A stretch of DNA of 64,000 nucleotides, taken from assembly GCF_024622195.1 (NCBI RefSeq), contig NZ_JANKBI010000011.1:1-64000 (forward strand). The letters are read 5' to 3'. The notes beneath the pieces are model-generated. The model saw nothing but the letters and a program-made list of their open reading frames with translations, searched no databases and was not told where the DNA came from. Source of the DNA: Murimonas intestini (lineage in GTDB: Bacteria; Bacillota; Clostridia; Lachnospirales; Lachnospiraceae). Position numbers and translations under genes: made by a program. Below are positions 7,712 through 17,426 of the stretch, in pieces; the stretch's first letter is position 1; each line of letters opens with the position of its first letter.

Positions 7712-8358
7712 TTCTTTTTCGCTTTCTTTTGTTTTTCCTTATATTCCACGCAGTAATACTGAAGGAAACAATCCTCGCACCTGGGGCTCCTTGCAAAGCA
7801 GATCTGCCGTCCAAAGGTTATGATCTGGATATTATACAGGATCCAGTGGTCCTTTGGCAGCACCTTCATAAGCTCCATCTCTATCTTTTCAGGATCACTT
7901 TCCTTTGTCAGCCCCAGTCTTCTGGATATCCTTTTTACATGGGTGTCCACAACTATACTGGGTTCATGGTAAATGTTTCCCCTTATCACGTTTGCCGTTT
8001 TCCGTCCCACTCCCGCAAGTGAGGTGAGATCCTCCAGGGATTCGGGCACCTCTCCGTTATATTCTTCCACCAGCCTTCTGGCACAGGCAATGATATTCTT
8101 TGCCTTATTGTGGTAGAAGCCCGTAGGCTTGATATCCTGTTCCAGCTCTTTTAAATCAGCCTGAGCAAATTTTTCCAGGCTGTCGTACTTCCGGAACAGA
8201 TCCTTTGTCACGATATTGACTCTGGCATCTGTGCACTGGGCGCTGAGCATTGTGGCGATCAGAAGCTGCCACGGGGTCTCATGGTTCAGATAGCATTTAT
8301 ATTCTCTTGTATACTGCCCGTCCAGCAGATCCAGGATTTCTTTGGTGCGTTTTGTCAT
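7708..8358 (-). CDS. nth: Endonuclease III, Nth
   Basis: A 216-residue bifunctional DNA glycosylase/AP lyase that removes oxidised pyrimidines. The helix-hairpin-helix LAGVGRKTANVI (about residues 113-124) carries the catalytic lysine, and the following VDTHVKRISRRLGL carries the catalytic aspartate. The 4Fe-4S ligands follow the Cx6Cx2Cx5C pattern in CFARSPRCEDCFLQYYC near 188-204. It overlaps the exonuclease gene by 4 bp and lies 12 bp after the radical SAM gene. Confidence 0.96.
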   Translation of the reverse strand: MTKRTKEILDLLDGQYTREYKCYLNHETPWQLLIATMLSAQCTDARVNIVTKDLFRKYDSLEKFAQADLKELEQDIKPTGFYHNKAKNIIACARRLVEEYNGEVPESLEDLTSLAGVGRKTANVIRGNIYHEPSIVVDTHVKRISRRLGLTKESDPEKIEMELMKVLPKDHWILYNIQIITFGRQICFARSPRCEDCFLQYYCVEYKEKQKKAKKK

Positions 8359-8370
8359 CTTTATCTCCTC

Positions 8371-10236
8371 TCATACATAGATGGCTCTGGCATCATCATT
8401 CAGCGGATCTCTCTGCTGATAATCAAACAATACCCTATATCTGCCTTTTTGTCCATCCCCCAATACGTCATGAGTAAAGTATTCCAGATGGGTCATTGTC
8501 ATCATCTGCCTGGCTCTGTATCCTTCATACCCCTTCAGATGCACAGGCTCTTTCTCCTCAGACTTGTAAAATTCATACTTTTCGTCCTTATGAACGGCTT
8601 CATCCCCAGCCCACTCCGGCCTGCTCCTGCTGTTTTCCCTGAGATACCAGTCAAGGGTCAAAAGCTCCTCATAAAGTTCTGTCCTGTCATCCCCGCCCAA
8701 AGCAGGAACTTCTGTGCCTGAAGGCCTCCAGGGCTCATTTCCTGACGATCTCTCCGCCACAGGGCTGTGCATCATAATGAACTCTCTCAATATCTTAAAC
8801 CTGGCCATCCTGGAATGGCTCATTTTGCTGTAGCCTCTCTCCCTGTAAAATCCGGCCAGCGCTTCATACATCCCAAAGGGATGTTCAAACTCTCTCTCCA
8901 GCCTCCGGACCGTCCTCTCAAACTGATGGCTGTTATAATATACCTCCACCATCTCCTCCACTGATTTTAAAAGAAGCAGACCATCGTATGGCAGCCAGGC
9001 TGAGCAAAGCACCTCATACTGGGGGCGGCTGTGGTAGAGGATACCATATTCTCTGGCCTTTTCATGCATCAGAGAGCCCTTCAGCACCTTCAAAAAACCC
9101 AGCTGGAACTGGTCCGGTGCAAGTGCATATACATCATTGAAGGAGCGTATAAAGCTGTCCATGTCCTCAAACGGGAGTCCCGCTATCAGATCAAGATGCT
9201 GATGGATATTGCGGGCTGAACGGATACTTAAGACATTTCTCTTCACTGCCTCAAAATCCATGACCCTGCGGATCTCTCTGACTGTATCTGTGTTCGTAGA
9301 CTGCACCCCTATCTCCAGCTGCACAAGGCCCGGCCGCATAGTCTTTAAAAGAGCCATTTCCTCGTCATTCAATATGTCCGCCGCTATCTCAAAGTGGAAA
9401 TTTGTAATGCCGTTGTCATGATCCCTTATATATTTCCAGACAGACAGGGCATGGCTGTGGCTGCAGTTAAATGTCCTGTCCACGAATTTCACCTGGGGGA
9501 CTTTATGGTCCAGGAAAAACTGAAGCTCCTGCTCTACCAGATGAAGGCTCCTGAAACGCACCCTCTTATCTATAGATGAGAGGCAGTAGCTGCATGAGAA
9601 CGGGCACCCTCTGCTGCTCTCATAATACACGATCCTATGCCTGAGGTCAGACATGTCACTGTACATAAACGGTATCTCATCCATGGGCGTAAAATCCCTG
9701 GGCGGGGTGGTCAGGATACTGCCGTCCTCCCGCCTGAAGCACAGCCCCGCAATGCGCGAAGCAGAACTGTCCGGCAGGCAGTATCCGCATCCCCTGTCCA
9801 TCCCGCCCCTGTCCTGGATCTGCCTTCCGCTCCCGCAAATATCCCCGCATTCCAGGTAAGCCTTTAAAAGTTCCAGAAATGTCTGTTCCCCCTCACCAGC
9901 CATAACACCTTTAATATAAGGGTTCTTCTTAAGGAATGCACTGCTCTCAAAAGAGACTTCCGGCCCTCCCACCCAGATTTCCAGCGCGGGCATGATCTTC
10001 TTCAGCTCCTCCGCCACCTGCCTTATGTATTCCAGGTTCCAGATATAACAGGAAAACGCCGCCACATCAGGCTGCTCCTGATAGACCGCCTCAAGGATCT
10101 CATCCGGCCTGTGGTTTATGGTATATTCTAAAAGCTTCACATGCCCGGCATACTCTCCTGCATAGGCCCTCAGGCTGTAGAGCGCCAGATTTGAATGTAT
10201 ATATTTTGCATTTATTGCTGTCAATAAGAATTTCAT
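8371..10236 (-). CDS. B12-binding-domain radical SAM protein with DUF4080-like C-terminus
   Basis: A 621-residue protein. Residues about 1-140 form a B12-binding Rossmann region (ITAINAKYIHSNLALYSLRA; EIWVGGPEVSF). The radical SAM core follows with the Cx3Cx2C cluster motif GCPFSCSYC at about 208-216, ending near 400, and the last 200 residues match the region that follows it in DUF4080 proteins. Members may be methyltransferases or other cobalamin-dependent radical enzymes; the substrate is unknown. GGAGG precedes the ATG at 10236. The gene lies just after the pil operon terminator and starts the leftward run that ends at 1681. Confidence 0.9.
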   Translation of the reverse strand: MKFLLTAINAKYIHSNLALYSLRAYAGEYAGHVKLLEYTINHRPDEILEAVYQEQPDVAAFSCYIWNLEYIRQVAEELKKIMPALEIWVGGPEVSFESSAFLKKNPYIKGVMAGEGEQTFLELLKAYLECGDICGSGRQIQDRGGMDRGCGYCLPDSSASRIAGLCFRREDGSILTTPPRDFTPMDEIPFMYSDMSDLRHRIVYYESSRGCPFSCSYCLSSIDKRVRFRSLHLVEQELQFFLDHKVPQVKFVDRTFNCSHSHALSVWKYIRDHDNGITNFHFEIAADILNDEEMALLKTMRPGLVQLEIGVQSTNTDTVREIRRVMDFEAVKRNVLSIRSARNIHQHLDLIAGLPFEDMDSFIRSFNDVYALAPDQFQLGFLKVLKGSLMHEKAREYGILYHSRPQYEVLCSAWLPYDGLLLLKSVEEMVEVYYNSHQFERTVRRLEREFEHPFGMYEALAGFYRERGYSKMSHSRMARFKILREFIMMHSPVAERSSGNEPWRPSGTEVPALGGDDRTELYEELLTLDWYLRENSRSRPEWAGDEAVHKDEKYEFYKSEEKEPVHLKGYEGYRARQMMTMTHLEYFTHDVLGDGQKGRYRVLFDYQQRDPLNDDARAIYV

Positions 10237-10252
10237 TTTTCCTCCGTAATAT

Positions 10253-10277
10253 AAAAGGCGGGAGTCCTCCTCCCACC
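10253..10277 (-). terminator. Terminator after pilT
   Basis: GGCGGGAG (10257-10264) pairs with CTCCCACC (10270-10277) around a 5-base loop, and the minus-strand transcript continues with UUUU (10256-10253). A second GC-rich hairpin, with CCGCTT/AAGCGG arms, lies just upstream at about 10284-10303. Together they close the pilus operon. The run is short, so some read-through into the radical SAM gene is likely. Confidence 0.65.
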
Positions 10278-10323
10278 TTCAGCCGCCGCTTTTTGAAGCG
10301 GCCCCGTTTTCTTTTTTCATGCC

Positions 10324-11370
10324 TTATAAATACTGAAGCAGCTCCTTCTTGTTGTTGGAATACTTCATTGCGTCATCCCTTGTGATCTTTCCCTCTCTCA
10401 CAAGACGTGTAAGATCCATGTTCAGCGAGTGCATTCCAAGTGAAGCACCCGACTGCATAACAGTATTCATCTGGTGGCACTTATTCTCCCTAATCAGGTT
10501 TAATGCGGCGTCCGTACCGATGAGTATCTCAGTGGCAGGATAGCGCCCAAGACCTGAAGGCTCAGGAATGAGTGTCTGGGTGATGACTCCCTGGAGCACG
10601 CCTGATAACTGGGTCCTGATCTGATTCTGGGCCCCGGGAGGACAGGCATCAATGATCCTGTCAATAGTCAGCGCCGCCCCTGTGGTATGAAGGGTGGATA
10701 ATACGAGATGTCCTGTCTCGGCGGCGGTCACGGCAGCAGAGATCGTCTCATAGTCACGCATCTCACCTACCAGGATCACATCAGGATCCTCACGGAGGGC
10801 GGAGCGCAGGGCAGAGGCGAAATCACATACATCCTCCCCCACCTCCCTCTGGTGGATGACAGAATGCTTCTGCTGGTATACATATTCAATAGGGTCTTCA
10901 ATAGTCAGGATATGTTCCGCCCTTGTACTGTTGATATAGTCTATCATAGACGCCAGGGTGGTGGATTTACCGCTGCCTGTAGGGCCTGTGACAAGAATAA
11001 GCCCCCTCGGCTCATCAGCCAGCCTGCGCAGCACCGGGGGCAGCCCCAGTTCTTCCAGTACCGGGATCCTGTTGTTCAAAAGCCTGATAGTGGCTGCCAG
11101 CTTGCGCTGGTAACGGTAGACATTCACACGCTGCCTGTTCCCGTCAGGTGTCTGTATGGCAAAGTCCAGATCCCTGCCGCTCTCCAGCTCCCCTTTCTGA
11201 ACTGAAGAAAGCATATTCATGATCAATTCCCTGCTCTCCGCAGCCGACATATATATGCCGCTGTCCATAAGACGTCCGTTGATCCTGAATGTCAGATCCA
11301 TTCCTTCTGACACATGGATATCAGAGCATCCTTTTTCTCTGGCCATCAAAATCATCTGTTCTGCGTTCAT
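10324..11370 (-). CDS. pilT: PilT retraction ATPase
   Basis: A 348-residue hexameric AAA-like ATPase that powers type IV pilus retraction. The N-terminal PAS-like region spans about 1-95. Walker A GPTGSGKSTT is at about 128-137, the Asp box EDPIEY near 158, Walker B VILVGEMRD near 200, and the His box GHLVLSTLHT near 220. The retraction motif region AGLNLI of classical PilT corresponds to DAALNLI here. Length matches the family. It is the last gene of the operon, 18 bp after pilB. A retraction motor implies dynamic pili able to drive twitching or draw bound ligands back to the cell. Confidence 0.96.
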   Translation of the reverse strand: MNAEQMILMAREKGCSDIHVSEGMDLTFRINGRLMDSGIYMSAAESRELIMNMLSSVQKGELESGRDLDFAIQTPDGNRQRVNVYRYQRKLAATIRLLNNRIPVLEELGLPPVLRRLADEPRGLILVTGPTGSGKSTTLASMIDYINSTRAEHILTIEDPIEYVYQQKHSVIHQREVGEDVCDFASALRSALREDPDVILVGEMRDYETISAAVTAAETGHLVLSTLHTTGAALTIDRIIDACPPGAQNQIRTQLSGVLQGVITQTLIPEPSGLGRYPATEILIGTDAALNLIRENKCHQMNTVMQSGASLGMHSLNMDLTRLVREGKITRDDAMKYSNNKKELLQYL

Positions 11371-11388
11371 ATATTTGCTCCGCCCTTC

Positions 11389-13050
11389 CTATGAATAATA
11401 AGCTATTTTGACAAGCTCATCCATGGTTGTGATGCCTGCCCTGACCAGTTCCTGTCCTGCCTGCTTCAGGCTCTTCATATCCTGGGTGCGCACTGCATAT
11501 TCAGTGATCTCCGCCATAGAAGCCCTGTTCGTTATCATCTGGCGTATCTCATCATCTATGTTCACTATTTCATGAATGGCAACACGCCCATTATATCCCG
11601 TAAAATTGCATCTGTTGCAGCCAACCGCCTTTTTCACTGTCATGATCTCTTCGCCCAGGATCTTGCGCTCATCAGGAGTTGTCTCTGCCTCCCTGCAGCA
11701 GTGAGGACATACCTTCCTCATAAGCCTCTGGGCCACCACGCCTACAAGGGAGTTGGCTATCATGTATGGCTCCATTCCCATATCGATCAGACGCACGATG
11801 GAAGATATGGCATTGTTTGTATGGAGGGTGGACAACACAAGATGTCCTGTAATGGCGGCTCTGATGGAAATAGAAGCCGTTTCCGCGTCACGCGTCTCAC
11901 CTACCATGATAATGTCAGGGTCCTGGCGCAGAAGAGCCCTCAGTCCTGTTTCAAATGTCAGTCCTGCCATATTGTTGACCTGCATCTGGTTGATCTTTGC
12001 CACATTCTTCTCCACAGGGTCCTCAATGGTGGAGATATTCACCTGGCCCTTCGCCAGCTCCTCCAGCACCATATAGAGGGTTGTACTCTTGCCGGAACCC
12101 GTAGGACCAGTCAGATAGATGATCCCGTTAGGGGATTTAAGCATCTTCCTGAACTTCATGTAATCCGTTTCATTCATTCCAAAGGCATCCGCATGGTCAA
12201 TGGCTCCATTGCTGGCCAAAAGACGCAGCACTGCTTTCTCTCCAAATACAGTAGGGATGACAGAAACACGGATATTGATCATCTCACTCTCTATCTTAGT
12301 CCGGAAATGACCGTCCTGAGGTATCCTTCTCTCCGCTATATCCAGATCTGCCAGGATCTTCATCCTGGCTATGAGGGATGCGTGGACAGACCTCTGAAGA
12401 GTGACATATTCAACGATCGTCCCGTCGATCCTCATACGCACAAGAGTCTTTGTCTCAAAAGGCTCTATATGGATATCACTGGCATGGGTGCTGTAGGCCC
12501 TCTGTATAAGGCTGCTGAGCAGCTTGATAATAGGAGCGTCACCTTCGCCCTCTTCCAGCTCAATCTCCTCTACTTCTTCCTTCATGCTGGTATTGGCATT
12601 CCTGGTGGCAGCCCTGGCCTCCACTTCCGCGTAATAATATTCTATTGCCCGCGCCACAGGCGCCTTTTCTGCCAGAAGGATCTCAAGGTCCTTCCCCACC
12701 AGCTGGCGGATATCCTCCAGCCCATAGAAATTCATAGGTTCATCTGTAACAACAGTCAGATAATGCTCGGATTTCCTGATGGCAAGGATATTATATTTCT
12801 CTGCCAGCGCCCTGGGAATCATCTCCACAGCTTCCAGCTCAGCCTGCACGCCTGACAGGTCTGTCAGCCTCAGGGTCAGCCTTTCCGCCAGAGCCTGAAG
12901 CTTCTGCCGCTCTGTGATAAATCCCATCTCGATCAGAAGGTCACCAAGACGCTTTCCCTTCTGGGCCTTCAAAGCCTCCTGAAGCTGCTCCTCTGTTATG
13001 TACCCATATTCTTTTAAAACCTCACCAATGGGGATATTCTTTATATTCAC
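11389..13050 (-). CDS. pilB: PilB/GspE extension ATPase
   Basis: A 553-residue assembly ATPase. Residues about 1-145 form the MshEN domain, which in other bacteria binds cyclic di-GMP (two tandem halves: RLGDLLIEMGFITERQ and related). Walker A GPTGSGKSTTLY is near 316-327, the Asp box TIEDPVE near 346-352, Walker B DIIMVGETRD near 383-392 and the zinc site CPHC...CNRC near 450-485. It energises pilus extension at PilC. Cyclic di-GMP control is plausible from the MshEN domain and from a GGDEF-EAL protein elsewhere in this window, but the binding residues were not checked. Confidence 0.96.
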   Translation of the reverse strand: MNIKNIPIGEVLKEYGYITEEQLQEALKAQKGKRLGDLLIEMGFITERQKLQALAERLTLRLTDLSGVQAELEAVEMIPRALAEKYNILAIRKSEHYLTVVTDEPMNFYGLEDIRQLVGKDLEILLAEKAPVARAIEYYYAEVEARAATRNANTSMKEEVEEIELEEGEGDAPIIKLLSSLIQRAYSTHASDIHIEPFETKTLVRMRIDGTIVEYVTLQRSVHASLIARMKILADLDIAERRIPQDGHFRTKIESEMINIRVSVIPTVFGEKAVLRLLASNGAIDHADAFGMNETDYMKFRKMLKSPNGIIYLTGPTGSGKSTTLYMVLEELAKGQVNISTIEDPVEKNVAKINQMQVNNMAGLTFETGLRALLRQDPDIIMVGETRDAETASISIRAAITGHLVLSTLHTNNAISSIVRLIDMGMEPYMIANSLVGVVAQRLMRKVCPHCCREAETTPDERKILGEEIMTVKKAVGCNRCNFTGYNGRVAIHEIVNIDDEIRQMITNRASMAEITEYAVRTQDMKSLKQAGQELVRAGITTMDELVKIAYYS

Positions 13051-13084
13051 GCCTATTCCTCCATCTGCCGTCCTGCGCAGTTAT

Positions 13085-13804
13085 CTATTTCTCGCACATG
13101 TAGATCTCCAGCCCCAGCCGGAGCACAGTGCTGGTAGAAGTGACAATTCCCTTCTTGTCTGTGATCTCATTAGTCTCATAATTCAGGTCTGTGATCCTGA
13201 TTCCCGGATAATCATCTGAAAATACATCAATGAGCTGACGGATATGTACTGCATCTCCTTCTGTGGTAAGTGAAACTGCCGCCACAGAGATCATACTCTG
13301 CCCGTCTGCTGCTCCTGTGCCCACTGCTGCCGCTCCGCTGTCTGTTCCGGCGGCGGCATCTCCGTTCTGGGCTGCCGCTGCTGCCTCCTGCTTCTGCTGT
13401 TCCGCTAAAGCTGCTGCCTCAGAAGCATAATACGGCGCCAGCGACTGGGGTTCCGCCTTAAATGTAATGCTCATGTTCTTAGCTTCAAGACTGCATGAAA
13501 GCATCACACCTGTTACCAGTTTGTCAATCTCCTGGCTGCTCATCATATCGCTGAAGTTTAGGGCTTCCTCTTTCCAGGCCTTATCCGCCTCTTCATATTG
13601 TGCCTGATAAACAGGAAGAGAGGCGATCTTCTCTTCCATAACCTGTTTGCTCTGCTGGGCAACCTCTATCTCCGTATCCAGACTGGAACCCGTATCCAGC
13701 AGCGGAAGTATGCCAAAAACAGTAAACAGCACGCCTATGACAACTACCGCAAGAAATGCCAGCAGCTTCTTATCTCTCTGCGTTACCTCAAATGTCATAC
13801 TCAA
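13085..13804 (-). CDS. pilO: PilO-like alignment-complex protein
   Basis: A 239-residue single-pass membrane protein: short cytoplasmic head, one helix at about residues 13-33 (LLAFLAVVVIGVLFTVFGIL), a coiled region (about 38-90) and a ferredoxin-like extracytoplasmic domain split by an Ala/Gln/Gly-rich stretch at about 125-170. Position after pilM-pilN and before pilB, plus this topology, identify it as PilO rather than sequence identity. It overlaps pilMN by 4 bp. PilO pairs with PilN to connect PilC and the cytoplasmic motor. The low-complexity insert may be a flexible linker peculiar to this lineage. Confidence 0.8.
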   Translation of the reverse strand: MSMTFEVTQRDKKLLAFLAVVVIGVLFTVFGILPLLDTGSSLDTEIEVAQQSKQVMEEKIASLPVYQAQYEEADKAWKEEALNFSDMMSSQEIDKLVTGVMLSCSLEAKNMSITFKAEPQSLAPYYASEAAALAEQQKQEAAAAAQNGDAAAGTDSGAAAVGTGAADGQSMISVAAVSLTTEGDAVHIRQLIDVFSDDYPGIRITDLNYETNEITDKKGIVTSTSTVLRLGLEIYMCEK

Positions 13805-15258
13805 TCCACCTGCTTTCCTGCCGTCTCTGCCAGATAGCAGACCACGTTGATATTGTAAACTTTTGCCTCTTCCATATAAGCATATCCTGTATATTCCACC
13901 CGGTCAAACAGATTGGCAGCTTCCAGCCTGTCTATGAACGCATTGATCTCCGTTACATTAGCAGCCGTTGCCAGCAGGCTGAGCGTACCCGTCTCCGCCA
14001 GATAACTCTGCACCTCAATCTCCACCGTTCTGCCTCCGCAGGCTATAACCGCATCCGTCACCCGGCTGTTCACCTTGGGATAGGAACTTAATGCTGCCTC
14101 CACCGTCTGCGCCGAGGCTGTCTTCCTCTTCAGGACTGCCAGTTCCGCTGACAGTCTGTCGGCTTCCATGGACATCTCTATATTATTCATATCCATCAGG
14201 TAGGCATCCAGCTCATCCAGCCCGGCCTGCTTGAAATAATTCCTCACAAATAATCCGCCGCAGACTGCCACGCAGATCCCCAGCACCACAAGCCCCGGAA
14301 CAGCATAGTGTACAGCCTCACCCAGCGCTTTCTGCCTGGCCGGATTCTTCTTATATGCCTGCCAGAAATTAATTCCTTTGGAACGCGCAGCAAATGCCCC
14401 CAGCTCAGGAAGGTAATCTCTGGCCTCCTCACCATCCGGAAGGTTCAGCTTTGCATTCAGTGACAGGTCAAATTCCTTCAGTCCCAGACTCTCCACAGCT
14501 GATATACAGTCCTCCCTCTGCTTCAGGCCGCCGATACAGAATTCTTTGACAGGCACAGAATCCTTCTGTGTGGAATTAAACTGTATGATAGTGCTGACAT
14601 TTCTGGCGATCTCCCTGGCGAACTCAGGAGTCCCCTCCTCATTGAAGAGCCGGACTCTTGTAGAATACCTGTAAGCTCCTTCTATCAGCAGAATACTTGT
14701 CAGATTGTTTCCGTCCAGGATCTGTATGATACACGTCTTTCCCGACAATTCAGGCAGATATGCAAATACACTCAGCATACTCGTCCTGACCATCTGGATT
14801 CCCTCTATAGAGATGCCCAGCCTTTGGAAGAGCTGCACATACTCATCGAGAAAGTTTCTCTCAACCATAGCGCCTATGATATGCATAGCGCCCTTCTTCT
14901 CCTGCTTCCGCAGATACATATAGTCGCATAGCGGCGCTTCCTTTCGTTCCGCGTCCGCCATTTCCCTTGGAAGCATATCTAATAGCTTCCTGCTGCTCAT
15001 ATTAGGCAGATCCAGCTCTTTCACTGTAAACTGAGAGCTTCCGATGACCAGCATGATATTCTTTTTAGAAAGCTTATTCTCCGCCCAGAATTCCTTCAGT
15101 TCAGCCTCCAGTCCCTGAGCATTGGTGATCACGCCATTTATAAGGCAGCCTTCCGGAAGCTGCAGCTCGCAGATCCTTCCCACCGCTAAACTGCTCCTGC
15201 CTCCTGTGCCTTCCAGCACACGGACTGTATTATTCGATAAATAAACTGATGTAACCAT
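13801..15258 (-). CDS. pilM: PilM-PilN fusion protein
   Basis: A 485-residue protein joining two normally separate pilus parts. Residues about 1-285 form an actin-like PilM domain (MVTSVYLSNNTVRVLEG; ILQILDGNNLTSILLI). A linker of about 30 residues leads to one membrane helix at about 318-338 (AVPGLVVLGICVAVCGGLFV), followed by a PilN-like coiled and ferredoxin-like domain to the end. In most species a short N-terminal PilN peptide docks into PilM; fusion would make this contact permanent. It is transcribed after pilC with a 12-bp gap and overlaps pilO. Confidence 0.83.
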   Translation of the reverse strand: MVTSVYLSNNTVRVLEGTGGRSSLAVGRICELQLPEGCLINGVITNAQGLEAELKEFWAENKLSKKNIMLVIGSSQFTVKELDLPNMSSRKLLDMLPREMADAERKEAPLCDYMYLRKQEKKGAMHIIGAMVERNFLDEYVQLFQRLGISIEGIQMVRTSMLSVFAYLPELSGKTCIIQILDGNNLTSILLIEGAYRYSTRVRLFNEEGTPEFAREIARNVSTIIQFNSTQKDSVPVKEFCIGGLKQREDCISAVESLGLKEFDLSLNAKLNLPDGEEARDYLPELGAFAARSKGINFWQAYKKNPARQKALGEAVHYAVPGLVVLGICVAVCGGLFVRNYFKQAGLDELDAYLMDMNNIEMSMEADRLSAELAVLKRKTASAQTVEAALSSYPKVNSRVTDAVIACGGRTVEIEVQSYLAETGTLSLLATAANVTEINAFIDRLEAANLFDRVEYTGYAYMEEAKVYNINVVCYLAETAGKQVD

Positions 15259-15270
15259 TAAAAAGTCCTC

Positions 15271-16482
15271 CTAATTGTATGCTGAAGTCTCGATTGCACT
15301 GTATGAGTCATAGATTGGAAGCATAACAGCAATCATGATAAATCCCACAATAACTGCCATAACCACGATAAGTACAGGTTCCAGCATAGTCACCATCTTG
15401 CTGATGGCGATCTCTGATTCATAATCAAGAGTATCTGAGATCGAATCCAGCATAGAATCTAGGCTTCCTGTCTCCTCACCGATCATGATCGTGGAAGAGA
15501 GCTTATTTACAAATCCATCTACTGTCTTCAATGCCGCCGATAGATTCCCTCCGGCCCGGACCTGGGCGATCACCTCATCAAACTGCTGGTCCATATAAGA
15601 ATTGCCCACCGTCTTTCTGCCCACCTGCAGGGCCAGCACTATGGGAAGACCCGCTGAATACAGAGAGCTCAGGGTCCTTGCAAACCTGGCCGTATAGATT
15701 ACCTTATACAGCTTTCCAAAAACAGGAAGCCGAAGCTTCATTTTATCTTTCCATATATGTACCTTGGGAATACTGAATATCCCTTTGATGACCAGCACCA
15801 CAACAGCCACACCGGCCAGGATAAAATACCAGTAATACTGAAAAGCATCGCTCACTCCAAGAACCACCCTGGTGGGAAGCGGCAGCTCCTCCATCTGGCT
15901 GAACAGGTCAGAAAACTGCGGAATAACAAACGAAACAATAAATATAACAACCAATACGATCAGCACAAGCAGGATACATGGGTAGATCATGGCATTCTTC
16001 AGCTTTCCATTCAGCTTATAATCCTTCTCATAGTGGACAGCCATACGCATAGCCGTCTTATCCATGCTGCCGCTCTCCTGGGCGGCCTTTATCATATTTA
16101 TGAGCAGGTCAGGGAAAGCCCCGTTCTGCTGCTCCATGGCGTCTGACAGTGATATACCCTGACGTATAAGACGGAGCACATCTTCATATATCATCTTCTC
16201 ATAGAGCCTCAGACTCTCTTCCTGGCTTATGATGGACAATGCACGCACCAGCGATACACCGGCCCCCAGCAAAGTTCCCAGCTGCCTGCAGAATTCAGAC
16301 AGGGCCTTAGTCTTTAACTTCTTCTTAGACCTCTGCCCGTCCGCCAGCACTGCCTTTTCCAGGTACAAGCCTTCCAGCTTCAGCTTATTATAGAGTTCGT
16401 CCTCATTGGGCGCTTCCAGAAGGCCTTTTCGCTTCTTTCCGTCGATGTCCCTTGCTTTATATTTGTAACTGGGCACTTTCAT
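15271..16482 (-). CDS. pilC: PilC/GspF inner-membrane platform protein
   Basis: A 403-residue platform protein around which pilins are assembled. It begins with the usual MKVPSYKYKARDIDGKKRKG strand-turn, then has two T2SSF domains (about residues 70-190 and 270-395) with conserved FCRQLGTLLGAGVSL and TMIGEETGSLDSML. Membrane helices are near 168-195, 220-242 and 370-395. Length and topology are standard. It lies 24 bp after pilD and 12 bp before pilMN. Confidence 0.95.
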   Translation of the reverse strand: MKVPSYKYKARDIDGKKRKGLLEAPNEDELYNKLKLEGLYLEKAVLADGQRSKKKLKTKALSEFCRQLGTLLGAGVSLVRALSIISQEESLRLYEKMIYEDVLRLIRQGISLSDAMEQQNGAFPDLLINMIKAAQESGSMDKTAMRMAVHYEKDYKLNGKLKNAMIYPCILLVLIVLVVIFIVSFVIPQFSDLFSQMEELPLPTRVVLGVSDAFQYYWYFILAGVAVVVLVIKGIFSIPKVHIWKDKMKLRLPVFGKLYKVIYTARFARTLSSLYSAGLPIVLALQVGRKTVGNSYMDQQFDEVIAQVRAGGNLSAALKTVDGFVNKLSSTIMIGEETGSLDSMLDSISDTLDYESEIAISKMVTMLEPVLIVVMAVIVGFIMIAVMLPIYDSYSAIETSAYN

Positions 16483-16506
16483 TCCCCTTTCATGATTCCT
16501 TTTAAT

Positions 16507-17274
16507 TTAATATAAAAAACCGGCATACCAGTTTATGATCGGTGTCCCGATAAATACTGCAGCCGCCATCCCCGCACAGAGAAACGGCCCAAAAGCAAAA
16601 TGTTCTTTTCTGCCCTTTTTCTTAGTAATAAGCAGCCATCCGCCATAAGCTCCTCCTCCCAGCACCGCCAGAAAGAACGACAGAAGAGTAAGCTGCCAGC
16701 CCAGAAACAGGCCGCAGGCTGCCATTAATTTAATGTCTCCGCCGCCGAAGGCGCCTGGGATTAAAAATGTGATCAGGAGCATTGGAAGGCTTACGCACAG
16801 AAAACCTATCAGCCGGGAAAGCAGGCTTATCTGTGGAAACAAAAAAATGGCGGCGATACCGCTAATTAGCGCCGCAATCACAAACCCATTTGGTATCTCC
16901 ATTGTATCATAATCTACAAAAGCTGTAACAGTCAATATACATAAAAAGGCAAATATTAAAACGGACTGCAGCGACCACCCATACTGCCATACCGCCAGTA
17001 TGGCAAACACTCCGCCGAGCAGTTCTACCATGGGGTAGCGCAGGGATATGGGCGATTTGCAGAAACGGCATTTTCCTCTTAAAAAGACCCAGTTCAATAT
17101 AGGGAACATATCTATCGCCTTCAGCTGCTTACCGCATTTGGGACATATGCTGCGGCCTGTGATGAAAGACAGGTGGCGGGGGGTGCGGTAGATTACTACG
17201 TTTAGAAAGGAAAAAATGGCAGCACCGGTAAAAAAAACTAGTATATATAACATAATTACAATTAGTTCAATCAT
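16507..17274 (-). CDS. pilD: PilD prepilin peptidase/methyltransferase (A24 family)
   Basis: A 255-residue polytopic aspartyl protease that cleaves prepilins after the glycine of the class III signal and methylates the new N-terminus. The N-terminal zinc-type motif CPKCGK...CRFCKSP (about residues 40-75), catalytic DYDTMEIPNG (about 120-129) and GGGDIKL (about 180-186) are all intact. I use the ATG at 17274, preceded by AGGAG; the longer reading from 17325 has no ribosome site. It should process every prepilin encoded upstream in the same operon. Confidence 0.95.
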   Translation of the reverse strand: MIELIVIMLYILVFFTGAAIFSFLNVVIYRTPRHLSFITGRSICPKCGKQLKAIDMFPILNWVFLRGKCRFCKSPISLRYPMVELLGGVFAILAVWQYGWSLQSVLIFAFLCILTVTAFVDYDTMEIPNGFVIAALISGIAAIFLFPQISLLSRLIGFLCVSLPMLLITFLIPGAFGGGDIKLMAACGLFLGWQLTLLSFFLAVLGGGAYGGWLLITKKKGRKEHFAFGPFLCAGMAAAVFIGTPIINWYAGFLY

Positions 17275-17426
17275 AACAACTCCTATAACTAATAAATTCA
17301 AATAAAATATGGCTATATAAGGCAATTAATAACTATTGATAAAAAATTACTTTACTCCCTTTTGTATCCATATTAAATCAATATAAAACTATCCCTATCA
17401 CAGACCTTTGCCCGTGTAGGGATTAC

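Noticed and set aside
11572..12855. A 427-codon plus-strand frame opposite pilB
   Set aside because: It mirrors the strongly conserved pilB reading frame and has a composition typical of antisense frames.
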